Shown here: piece after piece, positions 8,413 to 19,400 of the stretch
Layout of the letters: the number at the start of each line of letters is the position of its first letter
Position numbering within the stretch: position 1 is the first letter of the stretch
From: an uncultured Verrucomicrobiales bacterium
GTDB taxonomy: Bacteria > Verrucomicrobiota > Verrucomicrobiia > Verrucomicrobiales > DEV007
NCBI GenBank assembly: GCA_913058215.1
Contig: CAJXQE010000007.1
Location: 1-48,535, forward strand
DNA length: 48,535 bases
Direction of reading: 5' to 3'
Made by a program: the position numbers and the translations under genes
The notes under the pieces: model-generated
The model's input: only the letters and a program-made list of their open reading frames with translations
Database searches by the model: none
What the model was told of the DNA's origin: nothing

Positions 8413-8444
8413 CTGCAGGTATTTCTCTGGAGAAATGCCTGCAG
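8413..8444. terminator. Stem-loop between convergent genes (candidate bidirectional terminator)
   Basis: CTGCAGGTATTTCTC (8413-8427) pairs with GAGAAATGCCTGCAG (8430-8444) with a single G-T pair, giving a long hairpin between the stop codons of the sulfatase and acetyl-CoA synthetase genes. There is no T tract on either side, so if it terminates transcription it is not a classical intrinsic terminator. It may instead protect mRNA 3' ends. Confidence 0.5.
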
Positions 8445-8461
8445 TTCTCAGCCGGAAGTTC

Positions 8462-10414
8462 TCAGTCTGTTCCTTTCCCCTGCAAGCTAGCAACCACGCT
8501 GAAGTCCTCGAGCGTTGAGGTGTCGCCGGTAACGTCTCCTCCTGCTACGATCTCTTTCAAAAGCCGGCGCATAATTTTTCCGCTTCGCGTTTTTGGAAGC
8601 GCATTCGTGAAACGAACTTCGTCCGGCTTAGCAATTGCACCAATCTCCGTGCCGACATGGTTACGGAGTTCTTTGGCCAAATCGTCGGTGGCCTCGATTC
8701 CCTCTTTCAGAGTAACAAAAGCAACGACAGCCTGACCTTTAATCTCGTGTGGTTTTCCGACAACCGCGGATTCAGCAACAGCATTGTGGGAAACCAATGC
8801 GCTTTCCACCTCGGCAGTTCCAAGACGGTGGCCGGACACATTCAGGACATCATCAAGACGCCCCACGATCCAAAAGTAACCGTCTTCATCCGTGCGCGCT
8901 CCATCTCCGGCGAGATAGATGCCTTCGTATTCATTCCAATAAGTGTCTTTGTAACGCTCAGAATCATTGTAAATCGTGCGCAACATGCTCGGCCAGGGCT
9001 GACGAATGACTAGCTTCCCGCCTTCGTTGGGGCCGCATTCCTGTCCGGTCTCATCGAGAATAGCAGCGTCGATCCCCAGGAAGGGACGGGTGGCTGTTCC
9101 AGGTTTCGTAGGGGTTGCTCCGGGAAGTGGTGAAATCATGATGCCACCGGTTTCAGTTTGCCACCAGGTGTCGACGATAGGGCAGCGACCTCCGCCGATT
9201 TTCTCGTGATACCACATCCATGCTTCGGGATTGATCGGCTCACCGACCGTCCCGAGGACACGCAGGGAACTCAAATCGTGTTTATCAACGTGAGCATCGC
9301 CGGCTTTGATAAAGGCGCGGATCGCGGTGGGGGCAGTGTAGAAAATGCTGACCTTGTAGGCGTCCACAATTTCCCAGAATCGATCCCAGTCGGGAAAGTT
9401 GGGAGCGCCCTCATACATGACCTGAGTCGCGCCGTTGGCCATTGGGCCGTAGACAATGTAACTGTGGCCGGTGATCCAACCCACGTCGGCAGTGCACCAG
9501 TAGACGTCTTCTTCTTTGTGATCAAAAACATGTTTGAAGGTTGAAGCTGTCAGAGTGAGGTAACCGCCGGTGGTGTGGAGGATTCCTTTAGGTTTTCCAG
9601 TCGAGCCGGAAGTGTAGAGAATGAAGAGTGGGTGTTCGGCATCAAATCCCTCTGCAGGGCAGTCTGATGAAACATTCGCCGTCTCTTCGTGCCACCATTT
9701 ATCGCGGCCGTCGACCATCGTCACTTCGTTCTGACAGCGGTTCAGGACAAAAACGTTTTCAACCCCGGAGTATTCCTTGAGCGCGGCGTCAACATTCTCC
9801 TTCAGAGGAACAACACTTCCGCGACGCCACCCTCCGTCTGCCGTGATAATCGAAGTCGCCTCAGAATCTTCGAGACGGTCCTTGATGGATGTCGCGGAGA
9901 ATCCTCCAAAGACCACTGAGTGCACTGCGCCGATCCGGGCGCAGGCGAGCATTGCCACGGCAGCTTCAGGAACCATTGGCATGTAAATGAGAACCCGGTC
10001 GCCGGATTTGATACCATTTGCTTTGAGTGCGTTGGCAAATCTACAGGTATCTTCCAGAAGCTCGGAGAAAGTGATATCACGGGTGTCTCCGGGTTCGCCG
10101 ATCCAGTGAATTGCGACGCGGTCTCCATTTCCTGCCGCGACATGTTTGTCGAGACAGTTTTCCGCAGCGTTGATTTTTCCTCCATCGAACCATCTTGCGA
10201 AAGGAGCATCTGACCAATCGAGGACAGTATCCCACTTTTTTTGCCAAGTTAGCGCTTCAGCCTGACTGGACCACCATGCTTCCGGATTCTCGATCGATTT
10301 ACGGTGGAGTTCATCATACTCCTCCATCGATTTGATATGAGCTGCGGCGGAAAATTCCGGGGAAGGTGGGAAGAGGCGATCCTCTTTCTGAAGCGATTCG
10401 ATATTGTTACTCAT
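8462..10414 (-). CDS. acsA: Acetyl-CoA synthetase (AMP-forming)
   Basis: A 650-residue cytoplasmic enzyme that activates acetate with ATP and CoA to acetyl-CoA through acetyl-AMP. Length and sequence are typical of the family throughout. The opening holds [20 protein letters not shown]. The AMP-binding P-loop is [15 protein letters not shown], followed by [10 protein letters not shown], which positions the adenylate, and the hinge region [20 protein letters not shown]. The C-terminal [11 protein letters not shown] carries Lys613, the residue usually acetylated to switch the enzyme off. No acetate kinase or glyoxylate-cycle gene is adjacent. It sits 93 bases downstream of the M50-like peptidase gene on the same strand, separated by an intrinsic-terminator-like hairpin, so it probably has its own promoter in that gap. 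Confidence 0.97.
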   Translation of the reverse strand: MSNNIESLQKEDRLFPPSPEFSAAAHIKSMEEYDELHRKSIENPEAWWSSQAEALTWQKKWDTVLDWSDAPFARWFDGGKINAAENCLDKHVAAGNGDRVAIHWIGEPGDTRDITFSELLEDTCRFANALKANGIKSGDRVLIYMPMVPEAAVAMLACARIGAVHSVVFGGFSATSIKDRLEDSEATSIITADGGWRRGSVVPLKENVDAALKEYSGVENVFVLNRCQNEVTMVDGRDKWWHEETANVSSDCPAEGFDAEHPLFILYTSGSTGKPKGILHTTGGYLTLTASTFKHVFDHKEEDVYWCTADVGWITGHSYIVYGPMANGATQVMYEGAPNFPDWDRFWEIVDAYKVSIFYTAPTAIRAFIKAGDAHVDKHDLSSLRVLGTVGEPINPEAWMWYHEKIGGGRCPIVDTWWQTETGGIMISPLPGATPTKPGTATRPFLGIDAAILDETGQECGPNEGGKLVIRQPWPSMLRTIYNDSERYKDTYWNEYEGIYLAGDGARTDEDGYFWIVGRLDDVLNVSGHRLGTAEVESALVSHNAVAESAVVGKPHEIKGQAVVAFVTLKEGIEATDDLAKELRNHVGTEIGAIAKPDEVRFTNALPKTRSGKIMRRLLKEIVAGGDVTGDTSTLEDFSVVASLQGKGTD

Positions 10415-10457
10415 TCTTAGATGGCTTTATGGAGAGAAACGACCCTAGCAAGGCGCG

Positions 10458-10491
10458 GAAAAAATGAAAATCGAATTTTCGACGTTTTCAT
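10458..10491 (-). terminator. Intrinsic terminator after the M50-like peptidase gene
   Basis: Read on the minus strand, ATGAAAA and TCGAA pair with TTCGA and TTTTCAT (a 12-base stem with a 2-base bulge; arms 10464-10470 and 10485-10491, inner arms between), followed at once by a run of T. It begins about 17 bases after the stop codon at 10508. The stem is AT-rich, which weakens the call. Confidence 0.5.
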
Positions 10492-10507
10492 GGGAAAGAA
10501 TAATGAG

Positions 10508-11155
10508 CTAGTCCCGATAGGCTTGTTGGGCAAAGTATTCATCGGGAAGCTTCCAGCAAAGAATCATGCCAAGGCCGTCCGACCATGACTCTCCGCGTTC
10601 GGTTTCGTGGGTAATCGGCAATAGAGTGATGAAGACTCCGAAAAGTGCTGCCACGCAAAAAGTTTGCGCAGCAATTATTCCGACATCCGAAGTGCGGGTG
10701 GTCATTTCGGAGTAGCCGAAAAACGCAGTAAGCCCGAGAACACAGATGACTTCGATGCCGGGACCGGCAGCATATATCAGAAAATCCTTAAGCCTTGGCT
10801 GGATCAAGTCGGTGGCGCGGGGACAGGCAAATCCCGAAATGGGAAAAGTGCGAATTTCGACCGGCATCCCCCAGATATCACAGCGGGCGCGAATTTTACC
10901 GATTCCGATAGATATCAGCTCCACTCGCCAGCCCAGGAATCGGGCCATCAGGGCGTGTCCGAATTCGTGGATGATTAGCAGGGGAATCCAGGAGAGGAAG
11001 AAGAAGGGGATACTGAGTTTGGCGACCGAAAAATCTGAGACTATTTCTGCGGCAATCAGGACAACAAAGAAGAATCCGATAATGAAAACAAATCCCCATT
11101 CATTCTTCGTTTCGGGAGAACGGTTGGGTGGTTTTCCGTCGAGGAAGGAGCTCAT
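10508..11155 (-). CDS. M50-like membrane zinc metallopeptidase
   Basis: A 215-residue integral membrane protein with about five hydrophobic segments. The zinc-binding motif HEFGHA (His63, Glu64, His67) lies inside a membrane segment (SWIPLLIIHEFGHALMARFLG), as in site-2-protease-type M50 peptidases. The third ligand of that family lies in a late membrane segment, often ending in DG; here LLPITHETERGESWSDGLGMIL fits in place. Such enzymes cut transmembrane helices or small membrane substrates. The protein is near minimal size and has no PDZ or CBS domain. A substrate cannot be inferred from the neighbours (glycerol kinase upstream, acetyl-CoA synthetase downstream). The ATG at 11155 begins a hydrophilic stretch of about 20 residues before the first membrane segment. 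Confidence 0.7.
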   Translation of the reverse strand: MSSFLDGKPPNRSPETKNEWGFVFIIGFFFVVLIAAEIVSDFSVAKLSIPFFFLSWIPLLIIHEFGHALMARFLGWRVELISIGIGKIRARCDIWGMPVEIRTFPISGFACPRATDLIQPRLKDFLIYAAGPGIEVICVLGLTAFFGYSEMTTRTSDVGIIAAQTFCVAALFGVFITLLPITHETERGESWSDGLGMILCWKLPDEYFAQQAYRD

Positions 11156-11238
11156 GAGCGCAGGGAGTCGAAAATGATCGAACGGGGCTATGTTATTTAC
11201 TTAAACCGTTAAACAGAAAAGTGTTACTGGATGTTTTT

Positions 11239-12729
11239 CTACGCCCATGACTTGGAGCGTTCCACGGCTTTACGCCATCTTTTGACCTGCGCTTTGATGG
11301 TTTCGGGATCTCCTGCTGGTTCGTAGCGTTTTGCTTCAGCCCAGTTGGCGGCGATTTCCTTTTTGTCTTTCCAAACGCCCGTTGCAAGTCCTGCGAGATA
11401 AGCGGCGCCGAGTGCAGTCGTTTCAGCAATGGTGGAGCGGACAACGGGAACGCCTAAAAGGTCGGCTTGAGTTTGCATGAGAAGATCGTTTTCGGATGCG
11501 CCCCCATCAACTCGCAGTTCAGCGAGGTCAATTCCGGAATCATCGCTCATGGCGTCGAGTAGGTCATGAGATTGAAGGGCGATAGCATCCAGCGCAGCCC
11601 GCGCTAGGTGGGCTTTTCCTGTTCCGCGGGTCAGCCCGATTATGGTGCCTCTCGCATAGCCGTCCCAGTGAGGGGCCCCGAGCCCGGCAAAGGCTGGGAC
11701 AAAATAGACTCCATCGGAATCAGGGACGCTGGCTGCCAGTTCCTCGATTTCGGATGCCTCCTTGATGATGCCCAACTGATCGCGCAACCATTGGACCACT
11801 GCGCCGCCTATGAAAACACTTCCTTCGAGCGCGTATTCGGTCACGCCATCGACTTGCCAGGCGATCGTGGTGAGAAGTTTGTTTTTGGAAGGAACGGGCA
11901 TTTCACCTGTATTCATCAGCATGAAGCACCCGGTTCCGTAGGTGTTTTTTGCCATCCCCGGAGAGTGGCAGGCTTGACCGAAAAGGGCGGCGTGTTGGTC
12001 GCCGGCAATTCCGGAAATGGGGATTTCAGTACCATCGAAAAGTTCAGGGAGGGTATTCGCGTAAACTTCGCTGCTGCTTCGGACTTCCGGGAGGATTTCG
12101 CGAGGTACCTCCAAGAGCGCCAGCATTTCCTTGTCCCAATCGAGTTGGTGAATATTATACAGCATCGTTCGGGATGCGTTGGTGACGTCAGTGATATGCT
12201 CACCACCGCCGGTGAGGTTCCAGACCAGCCAGGAATCAATCGTGCCGAAGGCGAGTTCTCCCTTCTCTGCCCGTTCGCGCGCGCCCTCTGTATTATCCAG
12301 GAGCCACTTGATCTTCGATCCTGAAAAATAGGCGTCGATTACCAGCCCTGTCGTTTTCTGGATTTTTTTGGCGTGCCCGGCGTCGGCTAACTCAGTGCAA
12401 TAATCCGCGGTCCGGCGGTCCTGCCACACAATTGCGTTGGCGATGGGTTTGCCGGTTTCGCGATCCCAGATAACAACGGTCTCCCGTTGGTTGGTGATTC
12501 CGATTCCTGCGATGTCTTCGGGTTTAACTCCTGACTCGGAAATTGCTTGTCGCGCGACCTTGAGTTGGGTTTCCCAGATTTCTTCAGCATCGTGCTCCAC
12601 CCATCCTGACTTGGGAAAGATCTGCTCGAATTCCTCCTGGGCTTTGGCGACAATGGCACCGCTGTCATCAAAGACGATCGCTCGTGAACTGGTTGTTCCT
12701 TGATCCAGAGAAAGAATGTAGCGGGACAT
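11239..12729 (-). CDS. glpK: Glycerol kinase
   Basis: A 496-residue FGGY-family kinase that phosphorylates glycerol to sn-glycerol 3-phosphate in the cytoplasm. The start [21 protein letters not shown] carries the ATP-binding phosphate-1 motif. [31 protein letters not shown] and [14 protein letters not shown] form the glycerol site. [13 protein letters not shown] holds the catalytic Asp region, and [26 protein letters not shown] is the adenosine motif. Length matches E. coli GlpK. Usual partners (glycerol facilitator, glycerol-3-phosphate dehydrogenase) are absent here. Its start is 92 bases from the end of the secretome operon on the same strand, so it is probably transcribed separately. The gaps on both sides hold no gene. 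Confidence 0.97.
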   Translation of the reverse strand: MSRYILSLDQGTTSSRAIVFDDSGAIVAKAQEEFEQIFPKSGWVEHDAEEIWETQLKVARQAISESGVKPEDIAGIGITNQRETVVIWDRETGKPIANAIVWQDRRTADYCTELADAGHAKKIQKTTGLVIDAYFSGSKIKWLLDNTEGARERAEKGELAFGTIDSWLVWNLTGGGEHITDVTNASRTMLYNIHQLDWDKEMLALLEVPREILPEVRSSSEVYANTLPELFDGTEIPISGIAGDQHAALFGQACHSPGMAKNTYGTGCFMLMNTGEMPVPSKNKLLTTIAWQVDGVTEYALEGSVFIGGAVVQWLRDQLGIIKEASEIEELAASVPDSDGVYFVPAFAGLGAPHWDGYARGTIIGLTRGTGKAHLARAALDAIALQSHDLLDAMSDDSGIDLAELRVDGGASENDLLMQTQADLLGVPVVRSTIAETTALGAAYLAGLATGVWKDKKEIAANWAEAKRYEPAGDPETIKAQVKRWRKAVERSKSWA

Positions 12730-12821
12730 GCCGCGAATTTATCACGGGGATGAGGCGATGCCCAAGCGAAGATGTGTTAAAAATTGAAGGTAAGGGACAA
12801 GGGCTGTCGAAGTCCTAGAAA

Positions 12822-14714
12822 TTAAGGCGCGGCTTCCTGCTCCAGCACAACTTTGCCGAAGCGACTGATACTTGCAGACGTGGTTTGAGAATCGCTCACA
12901 GCCACTCTTTCGAAATCACTATCGATAGAAGTTACGGTTTCAGACTCAGGTGATTCGGCAAATCCTCCCGGAAGAGTCGCGCTGAACTGAGCTGTTGCGG
13001 TCAGACTGGCGTCCGATTTCCGGCGGAGCCATTCCACTTGAAGTTTATCCCCGATCAATCGAATCAAAGGCAGGCCTGACGTTCCCGTTCCCGGTGTGAG
13101 ATAGCCGGGATCGGACTGCGTTGGATCCATATTGTAGGCGTACTCTTCGATGAGCGTGACTTTGTCTCCGTCATCATCGGCACCCGGCAGGAGTTCGTTC
13201 CCACTGAGACCGTATCCCATTCCCCAGGATTCCAGGGTGGTGGCGGGTAAAGTTACCCCGGTAAGAGTAATGTCGAATGGGTTCTCGTCAGCATCGTTAC
13301 TGGTAATCTGGAGGGTCGCAGTGCGGGCGCCAACTCCGCTTGCCTGGAATTCCACAGTGAAGGTGGTGCTTTCACCGGGGTTCAAACTGGAAACCTGAGG
13401 AGCAATGGGTAAGTAATCTGAATCGTTTGTTCCTGAAACCGAAGTGTTCAGTCCTGTGAGTTGCGCTCCGCCCTGATTGCGAATCGTAAATGTGAGTTCG
13501 TTATCGCTTCCTGCCAATACTTCTCCAAAATCGACGGTGGAATTCCCGTCAACCAAATTCGTGTTAACCGGTTGCTCAACGGTGATTTCGGGAAAGCCGG
13601 TTTGAATTTCCCACAAGAGGGCAGCTGCACCGACTGCGCCGGCTTTACCGTCCAGAGCAATGTAATAAGTTTGTCCGGAGCTGATTGGAAAACTGACCTG
13701 GCTCCATGAATCCATGCCGAGGTCGTCATTGGAAGCCAGCAGAGTGAGAGCATCCACGCTGACTCCCGTGTAGGCAGCCAGAACGGTATCGAAGCCGGAG
13801 TGTTCTGAATTCACCAGTAAGTTTCCTGTCTGGCCGGCCGTGTATTCAAACCATACAGATGCGGTACTCCCGTTTCCCGCATGCATTGGTTCGCCTGTTT
13901 CTCCGCTGGCCCCGGTGGTATCGGCTGCAATGGATCCTTCGTCAGTGATCGATAGTGCATTTGAAAAATCATCGTTGCCTGTTTGCAAATACCTCACCGT
14001 GACTTTCAGCGGAGTGTAGGAGGAGAAATGCCCGGCAAACAGGGGTTGGATCGGTGTGGCGCCACTTTGCCGGATCACTAACAAAGCGCCGTGAGCAATG
14101 ATATCGTCTCCGGCATCAGTCCCCGTATCACTTGTATTAACCCAACGCACGAGATCGCTTCGATACTGATAGGTGGCAGCGCTGGCAAAATCGGCTTCGC
14201 TGGCTGTGGCAGGAAAGAGAACTTCACTTCCGGTGGTGTTTAAGGCGGAGGGAGTCAGGCCGTTACCTTCCGGGAAAAGTTGATCGAGCGACCACTTGGC
14301 AACAATTTGCATTCCATCTCCCTGGGATATTCCAGCGAAACTGCCTCCATTTAGATCGACGCTTACTGAATTCCCGTCGTTCGCCGAGATATCGAATCTG
14401 GTTCCGGCAGCTGTTCCCGAAGTGATCTCAACATAAAAGTGTTTCGGCTGATCTCCAGCTGAATAGACGAATTGCCCTACCCGCCAGAAAGCACCGATGG
14501 TCGATATTTCTGAGCCGGAAGCGATATCGACATCGCCGGAAAAGGCGATAGATGGCGAAAGGTCGACATTGGTGAAGCGAGCCGGGCCATCCCACGCTTT
14601 CGTATCTTCTGCAGGAGTTCCAGTCAGCCGTTGGAATCCGACGACACTGTCATCGGCACGAAGAGCTGGATGAAAAAGAGATATGGCTAAAATCGCCAGA
14701 GTGATTTTTTTCAT
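12822..14714 (-). CDS. Secreted protein: TIGR02597-like, pre-peptidase-like and choice-of-anchor D domains
   Basis: A 630-residue exported protein (signal MKKITLAILAISLFHPALRA). About residues 20-230 form a domain shared with the 354-residue protein at the head of this operon: both have an opening VGF strand, SGTxAGxxFxISAN, and a WxLDxLFP motif. The architecture matches my recollection of TIGR02597, a family known mainly from Verrucomicrobiota. Residues about 250-370 (NDDFSNALSITDEGS ... YYIALDGKAG) resemble a bacterial pre-peptidase C-terminal beta-sandwich. About 375-480 (VDFGEVLAGSDNELTFTIRN ... NPFDITLTGV) is a choice-of-anchor D type immunoglobulin-like domain. LLPGADDDGDKVTLIEEYAYNMDP is an acidic calcium-loop-like segment. 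Its start overlaps the stop of the di-heme fusion gene by four bases (ATGA), so the two are translationally coupled. Function is unknown; a surface scaffold is plausible. Confidence 0.8.
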   Translation of the reverse strand: MKKITLAILAISLFHPALRADDSVVGFQRLTGTPAEDTKAWDGPARFTNVDLSPSIAFSGDVDIASGSEISTIGAFWRVGQFVYSAGDQPKHFYVEITSGTAAGTRFDISANDGNSVSVDLNGGSFAGISQGDGMQIVAKWSLDQLFPEGNGLTPSALNTTGSEVLFPATASEADFASAATYQYRSDLVRWVNTSDTGTDAGDDIIAHGALLVIRQSGATPIQPLFAGHFSSYTPLKVTVRYLQTGNDDFSNALSITDEGSIAADTTGASGETGEPMHAGNGSTASVWFEYTAGQTGNLLVNSEHSGFDTVLAAYTGVSVDALTLLASNDDLGMDSWSQVSFPISSGQTYYIALDGKAGAVGAAALLWEIQTGFPEITVEQPVNTNLVDGNSTVDFGEVLAGSDNELTFTIRNQGGAQLTGLNTSVSGTNDSDYLPIAPQVSSLNPGESTTFTVEFQASGVGARTATLQITSNDADENPFDITLTGVTLPATTLESWGMGYGLSGNELLPGADDDGDKVTLIEEYAYNMDPTQSDPGYLTPGTGTSGLPLIRLIGDKLQVEWLRRKSDASLTATAQFSATLPGGFAESPESETVTSIDSDFERVAVSDSQTTSASISRFGKVVLEQEAAP

Positions 14715-16432
14715 GGGGTGGTTTGGGTAAATTGTTCGTCTGTGAGGGTTTGGAGGAAGGCGACAAGCGCACTTTTGTCATCCTTTGAAAGTGAGATTCC
14801 CCCGAGAGGATGTTTTGCCAGATTAGGGTCCAGGGTCGGGCTACGTTCGATTTCGGTGCAGTAGTGCTCAACGACTTCTTCAAGTGTCGCGAACCTTCCA
14901 TCGTGCATGTAGGGAGCCGTCAACGCGACGTTGCGGAGGGAAGGGGTTACAAATTTTCCGCGATCCGTCTCCTTCCCTGTAACAGCTTCCAGCCCCTTAT
15001 CTATGTCGACCTTCAGGCCGTTGTTATGAAATCGATGATTGGAGAAGAAGGGACCGCTGTGGCAGTGAAAGCAATCGGCTCCGTGAAATCCGCGGCGAGG
15101 GTCAAACTCCGTCATAAACAGTTCGAGGCCCTTCAATTCCTGTTCAGTTAGACTTCCTTCCCCTTTTGCATCCCGGTCAAACTTGGAATCGTAGGAGGTC
15201 AATGTCAGGAGGAATTGCTCGATGGCGATTCCGATCCTTTCGGCGCTCAGACTCGAATCGCCGTATGCAGTTCTAAACAGCTCGAGGTATTCGGATTCAG
15301 AAGAGAGTTTCTTCACAACGTTTTCCAAAGATTCGTCCATTTCAAGGTGATCCTGAATGGGCATGAGAGCCTGCTCTCGAAGCGAAGCTGCGCGACCATC
15401 CCAGAAAAACGACTCTTTCCAGGCGAGGTTGACGAGAGACATTGAATTTCGCGTTCCTTCTTTTTTATCCACGCCGGATGAAAAGCGGATTGGATCGGAA
15501 AAGGCATGCTCTGCCTGATGACAGGAGGCACACGAAACATTTCCCGTCCGCGATAGTCGGGCGTCATGAAACAGGCGGCGCCCGAGCTCCACGCGTTCAT
15601 TGGTCAGTGGAAAGTCGAGAGGGAGCGCAGGAATCGGGAAGCCTTTTTTCAGTTTAAAAGAGTAAGGGGTTCCGACGGTGTTTCGAGTGATCGAGGTTGC
15701 CGGCTTCGTTTCGTGCTCTGATTGCTGGATGCTGCGTAAAGAAAAGACACCAGCGAGGCGCTCCTTCAATATCTTCGCGACTGGATCGCCCTCGCGGGAG
15801 TGAGTTGAAGTTTGCTCCCGGGTTTTAAAGGGCTCATCCGCATTGAAAATGCGATCAAGATGGAAATCGAGGGAGATCGTGGTCGAATCTGCCATTTCAA
15901 ACTCCAAAGGAATTTCACAAGTGACCCGGTTCCGGGGATTGCCAAGGTGATAGGAGAAACCGAGGTCACCTTGGGCATGGCCTTCCATTGCTATATAGAT
16001 GTATCCGCCTTGCGGTGACCAATGAAGATTGTTCACCAGAGGGTTGAGCGGATGCATTGCAGGATACTGGTTCGGGTCGGCAAGGTCCGTGGCCTCGTCG
16101 AGACCAATGTAGATTTGCAATCCGCCATAGGAATCTTCAGGAACGCCATCAAGGACGAGCCTGGATACTGCATTTCCTCCGTCGACATAAGCGAACCAAT
16201 TTTTGCGGGCGATTCGTGTTTGCCTGGTCTTCGAGAGTAAGGTCGGCTCGCTCAAAAGGTAAGCGAGGCGGGAAATGTCGATGTGCTCACCCGCAGCCGT
16301 TTCGATCGCTTCGGTTGGAATAGTGATTTCTTTCCCTTCCCACAAATGCCGAATCTCAAGCGTGACTGTTCCTGCCACCGTCAAAGACGGAAGCAGAATC
16401 AGGCAAGAGAAAATGACAGTTAGGGATCGCAC
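14711..16432 (-). CDS. Fusion of an MbnP-like copper-protein domain with an MbnH/MauG-like di-heme enzyme
   Basis: A 573-residue exported protein starting at GTG 16432 (signal MRSLTVIFSCLILLPSLTVAG). Residues about 20-225 match the MbnP-like domain: HIDISRLAYLLSEP, an AMHPLNPLVNNLHWSPQGGY segment, then EGHAQGDLGFSYHLG. Residues about 270-565 form a di-heme cytochrome c peroxidase/MauG domain with CASCH (Cys301, Cys304, His305) and CFHCH (Cys454, Cys457, His458), plus MPIQDHLEMDE and PSLRNVALTAPYMHDGRFATLEEVVEHY. In methanotrophs MbnH is a separate enzyme that oxidises a Trp of MbnP to kynurenine, creating a copper site; here both are in one chain. Trp residues remain in the N-terminal part, including LHWSP. 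Substrate in cis is an inference. The gene lies 21 bases after the YHYH-sulfatase gene and overlaps the next gene by four bases. Confidence 0.88.
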   Translation of the reverse strand: MRSLTVIFSCLILLPSLTVAGTVTLEIRHLWEGKEITIPTEAIETAAGEHIDISRLAYLLSEPTLLSKTRQTRIARKNWFAYVDGGNAVSRLVLDGVPEDSYGGLQIYIGLDEATDLADPNQYPAMHPLNPLVNNLHWSPQGGYIYIAMEGHAQGDLGFSYHLGNPRNRVTCEIPLEFEMADSTTISLDFHLDRIFNADEPFKTREQTSTHSREGDPVAKILKERLAGVFSLRSIQQSEHETKPATSITRNTVGTPYSFKLKKGFPIPALPLDFPLTNERVELGRRLFHDARLSRTGNVSCASCHQAEHAFSDPIRFSSGVDKKEGTRNSMSLVNLAWKESFFWDGRAASLREQALMPIQDHLEMDESLENVVKKLSSESEYLELFRTAYGDSSLSAERIGIAIEQFLLTLTSYDSKFDRDAKGEGSLTEQELKGLELFMTEFDPRRGFHGADCFHCHSGPFFSNHRFHNNGLKVDIDKGLEAVTGKETDRGKFVTPSLRNVALTAPYMHDGRFATLEEVVEHYCTEIERSPTLDPNLAKHPLGGISLSKDDKSALVAFLQTLTDEQFTQTTP

Positions 16433-16453
16433 AGGAAATAGTGGTAAAAGGAT

Positions 16454-19400
16454 TTAAGGGGCCACAATGATTTGGATGGAGTCAAAGACCCGGGTGTCGC
16501 CCGTATTCGGGTTGTCTGGAAACGCGACCGTTGCCGATGTGTAGGGCGCTGCTTGTGGAACGTTGCATTTCACCCAGAATTGGTCCGCGGTTTCACTGTT
16601 GTTTACACGTGATATATAGCTGGCTGCGACGCCATCAACAGTGATCGAGTCCGGTGCAAGATTCATATTCATTGGCACACCAGCCGCGCCTGTCTGATTC
16701 GGCAACTGAATGTAGATGGTGTCTTCCGCTGCGCCCGGTGGGTCGCTGTATCCTCCGCCGAGTGCAGCATCCAGGTCGATTGCCGCATTGTAGGCCGTCA
16801 GCGCCTGGCCAGTGAGACTCGCAATATTCAGCGGCGTTTGTTCATTGGCGTCAATGCTCAGGTTGTAGAATGCGTAGGTGGGAACGTCCTGTGTATCATC
16901 CGGGTCGCCGAAGATGATCAGTTTGTAGTCAGGGAAATCTCCCAGGCGAATTGACCTTCCGGCAACGTTCCCTCCGAAGGTTTCTGCAATCGCATTTCGC
17001 TGAGCGCTATCCGCACCTGACAAGATCGGATTGATGCTAACGCCATCCACGATTGTCTCAGGAACCGGAACATTCGCCATCTCAAGAATCGTTGGGTAAA
17101 GGTCAGCAACATTGACCAGCTTGTCAGTCGTGCTGCCGTCAGCGACGCTCACCGAAGGACCCTGAACGACCATGGGCACATGGATGCCGCCTTCATAAAG
17201 GTCGCCCTTGGAATGCCCGCCGCCTCCGGTTGGACCGAAGGGAGCCTGGACGACCTGGGCGGGAGTTCCGTTGTCGCCAACAAGAATGATGTTCGTTTTG
17301 CTCAAATCGACTGACTGAAGAAGGCGTCCGATTTCGGTATCGAGAGCTTCGAGAGCTTTTTGATAAAGTTCCTTATCGCTCGATCCCGTTCCGCCTTGAA
17401 GAAGGCCCGAAGGAGGCTCGTGAAAAGGAGTGTGAGGCGCATTGAAACCCATCCACACAAACCAGGGCTGACTGGCTAGATTCTTTGCATCGATGAAGGT
17501 CTTCGCTTCGTTCACCTGATCCGTCGTCGAATAGGTCGTCGAGTTGGCAGCTGTTCCATTTGTGTTTTTGTTCCAATTTTCGTAGCCATCAGTCTGATCA
17601 GGAACACCACCTCCTGTGATCCCAACAAAGTGAGGCCAGCCGCCAAGGGTATCGTATCCAGTATTTCCAGCGCCCAGATGCCACTTACCAAACGAGGCCA
17701 ATTGATAAGGTGAACTCGCTGCAGAAAATGCTTTTGGGATGGTGGTTTCGGTGGTGGGCAGGGTATCGCCGGCATTGCCCACTCCGGTTCGAAATGCCTG
17801 ACGTCCTGTCATGATTGCAGATCGAGTAGGGGAACAAACAGGTTGGGCATATGCATTGGTGAAGCGCAATCCATTTGCCGCCATTGCCTGAAGATTCGCC
17901 ATGGTCGCAAAGGTCGTTCCCGGATTAAGGGTCGCGTTGTTGTCAATCGGGCTGGAATCAATTCCCCAGTCATCAACGATTAGAAGAAGAATGTTAGGAT
18001 TTGCCACGTGGGTATAGGTCCCGGTCCGGGTGATGCCACCCGGCCATGTCGCAGAGATGGTGTAGTCGCCATCAGAGAGGGATGAAGAGTCGACCTCGAG
18101 AGTCAGAACATACTGAGAAGTTCGCGAAACGAGAACGGCAGGGCTTCCATCAAATGTGAGTGCCGTTGGGTAACTGTTCAGGTTGGTCGGAGGTGTGCCG
18201 CTTCCACTTATCAAAGTAATTGTGATCGTGGACTTCGGAGCCTGGACGATGCTATCGTCGTAGTCGAAGCCTGCATCATCGAAGGCGACGAGGGATTCCA
18301 GTCTAGGTTGGTAGTAACCAGTATCGGTTGTCGCAGCGATTGCTCCGTCCGTTAAGCTGGCTATTTCAGAATTGGCTTCCACTTTGATCGGCAACTCGGT
18401 CCAGGTGTTGGCACTTGGGGAAAAATCGACACGATAGGAGCCACCTTCTGCGGCGCTCCATGTAAGCGTGACATCTCCACTCGCATCGTCGGCGGAAACG
18501 GAGGTGACTCGAGCAGGGCGTTCTGGACCTCCTTCAAAGTAGGTTTCGGCAGAAGCAGGCACGTCGTTGACTGCTGCTCCTGTCGGATACCCATAATAAA
18601 CCCTGGCGATATTGTAGGGAAACGCCGGTGTTCCGTCTGCTTCCATGGAGACGAAATAGGCAAAGGTTCCGTTGGGGAATTCCGGGGTGACGCAGATCCG
18701 ACCATTGTAGATATCAAGGTCAAAGTCGACGCCAACAGTTTGACCGAGATCACCTTTGTAATCGTAGTCTTCCAGGTAATGGCCTAAGGGATACTGTGCA
18801 CTGACGTTCGGCCCGGTTTGGTTGCCGGCGATGGTGGTGGATCGCCCTTCCAGAGTGTTTGCCCATTGTGGAAGGCTGTTACGCGCGGCACCATCCGGCA
18901 GAGGGCGTTTCTGGTATCCGGAAATCATCTGTTGGACCGTGGTGTTGGCATCGTTCGGATCAGAAAATCCGTAGGGTCCGTAGACAGGGTAGCCGTCTTT
19001 GACCCAACCAAGAATGGGTGAGTGCTTCCCGTTGAAATTTTCAGTGTAAACGTTCGTGGCGGTATTGTGGTCAACGCTGTCACCGAGAAGATGGCGGAGG
19101 CCGGGAGGGTTGGCGTGGTAGTGATGATTCGGACCGGCCTGGTGCGCGTTCGCATTGTCAAAAGTCACCGACTCGTTGACGTAGGCGTCGCGATTCCAAA
19201 CTCCGTCTCCGACGAATCCTGAATTTGGACGAGCATCGGCGGCGTTGGCATTTGAATAGGAAAAGGCGTCACGACTGTCGAACATCGCGATCCCGTCGAC
19301 AAAGTATCCGATCGCACCCAGTCCGGTTGGTGTCTTAACTGCCGGGGCGACAGGATTTCGGGGGAACTGGAAAATAACTGCGCGATTGGCGGGGTAGTTC

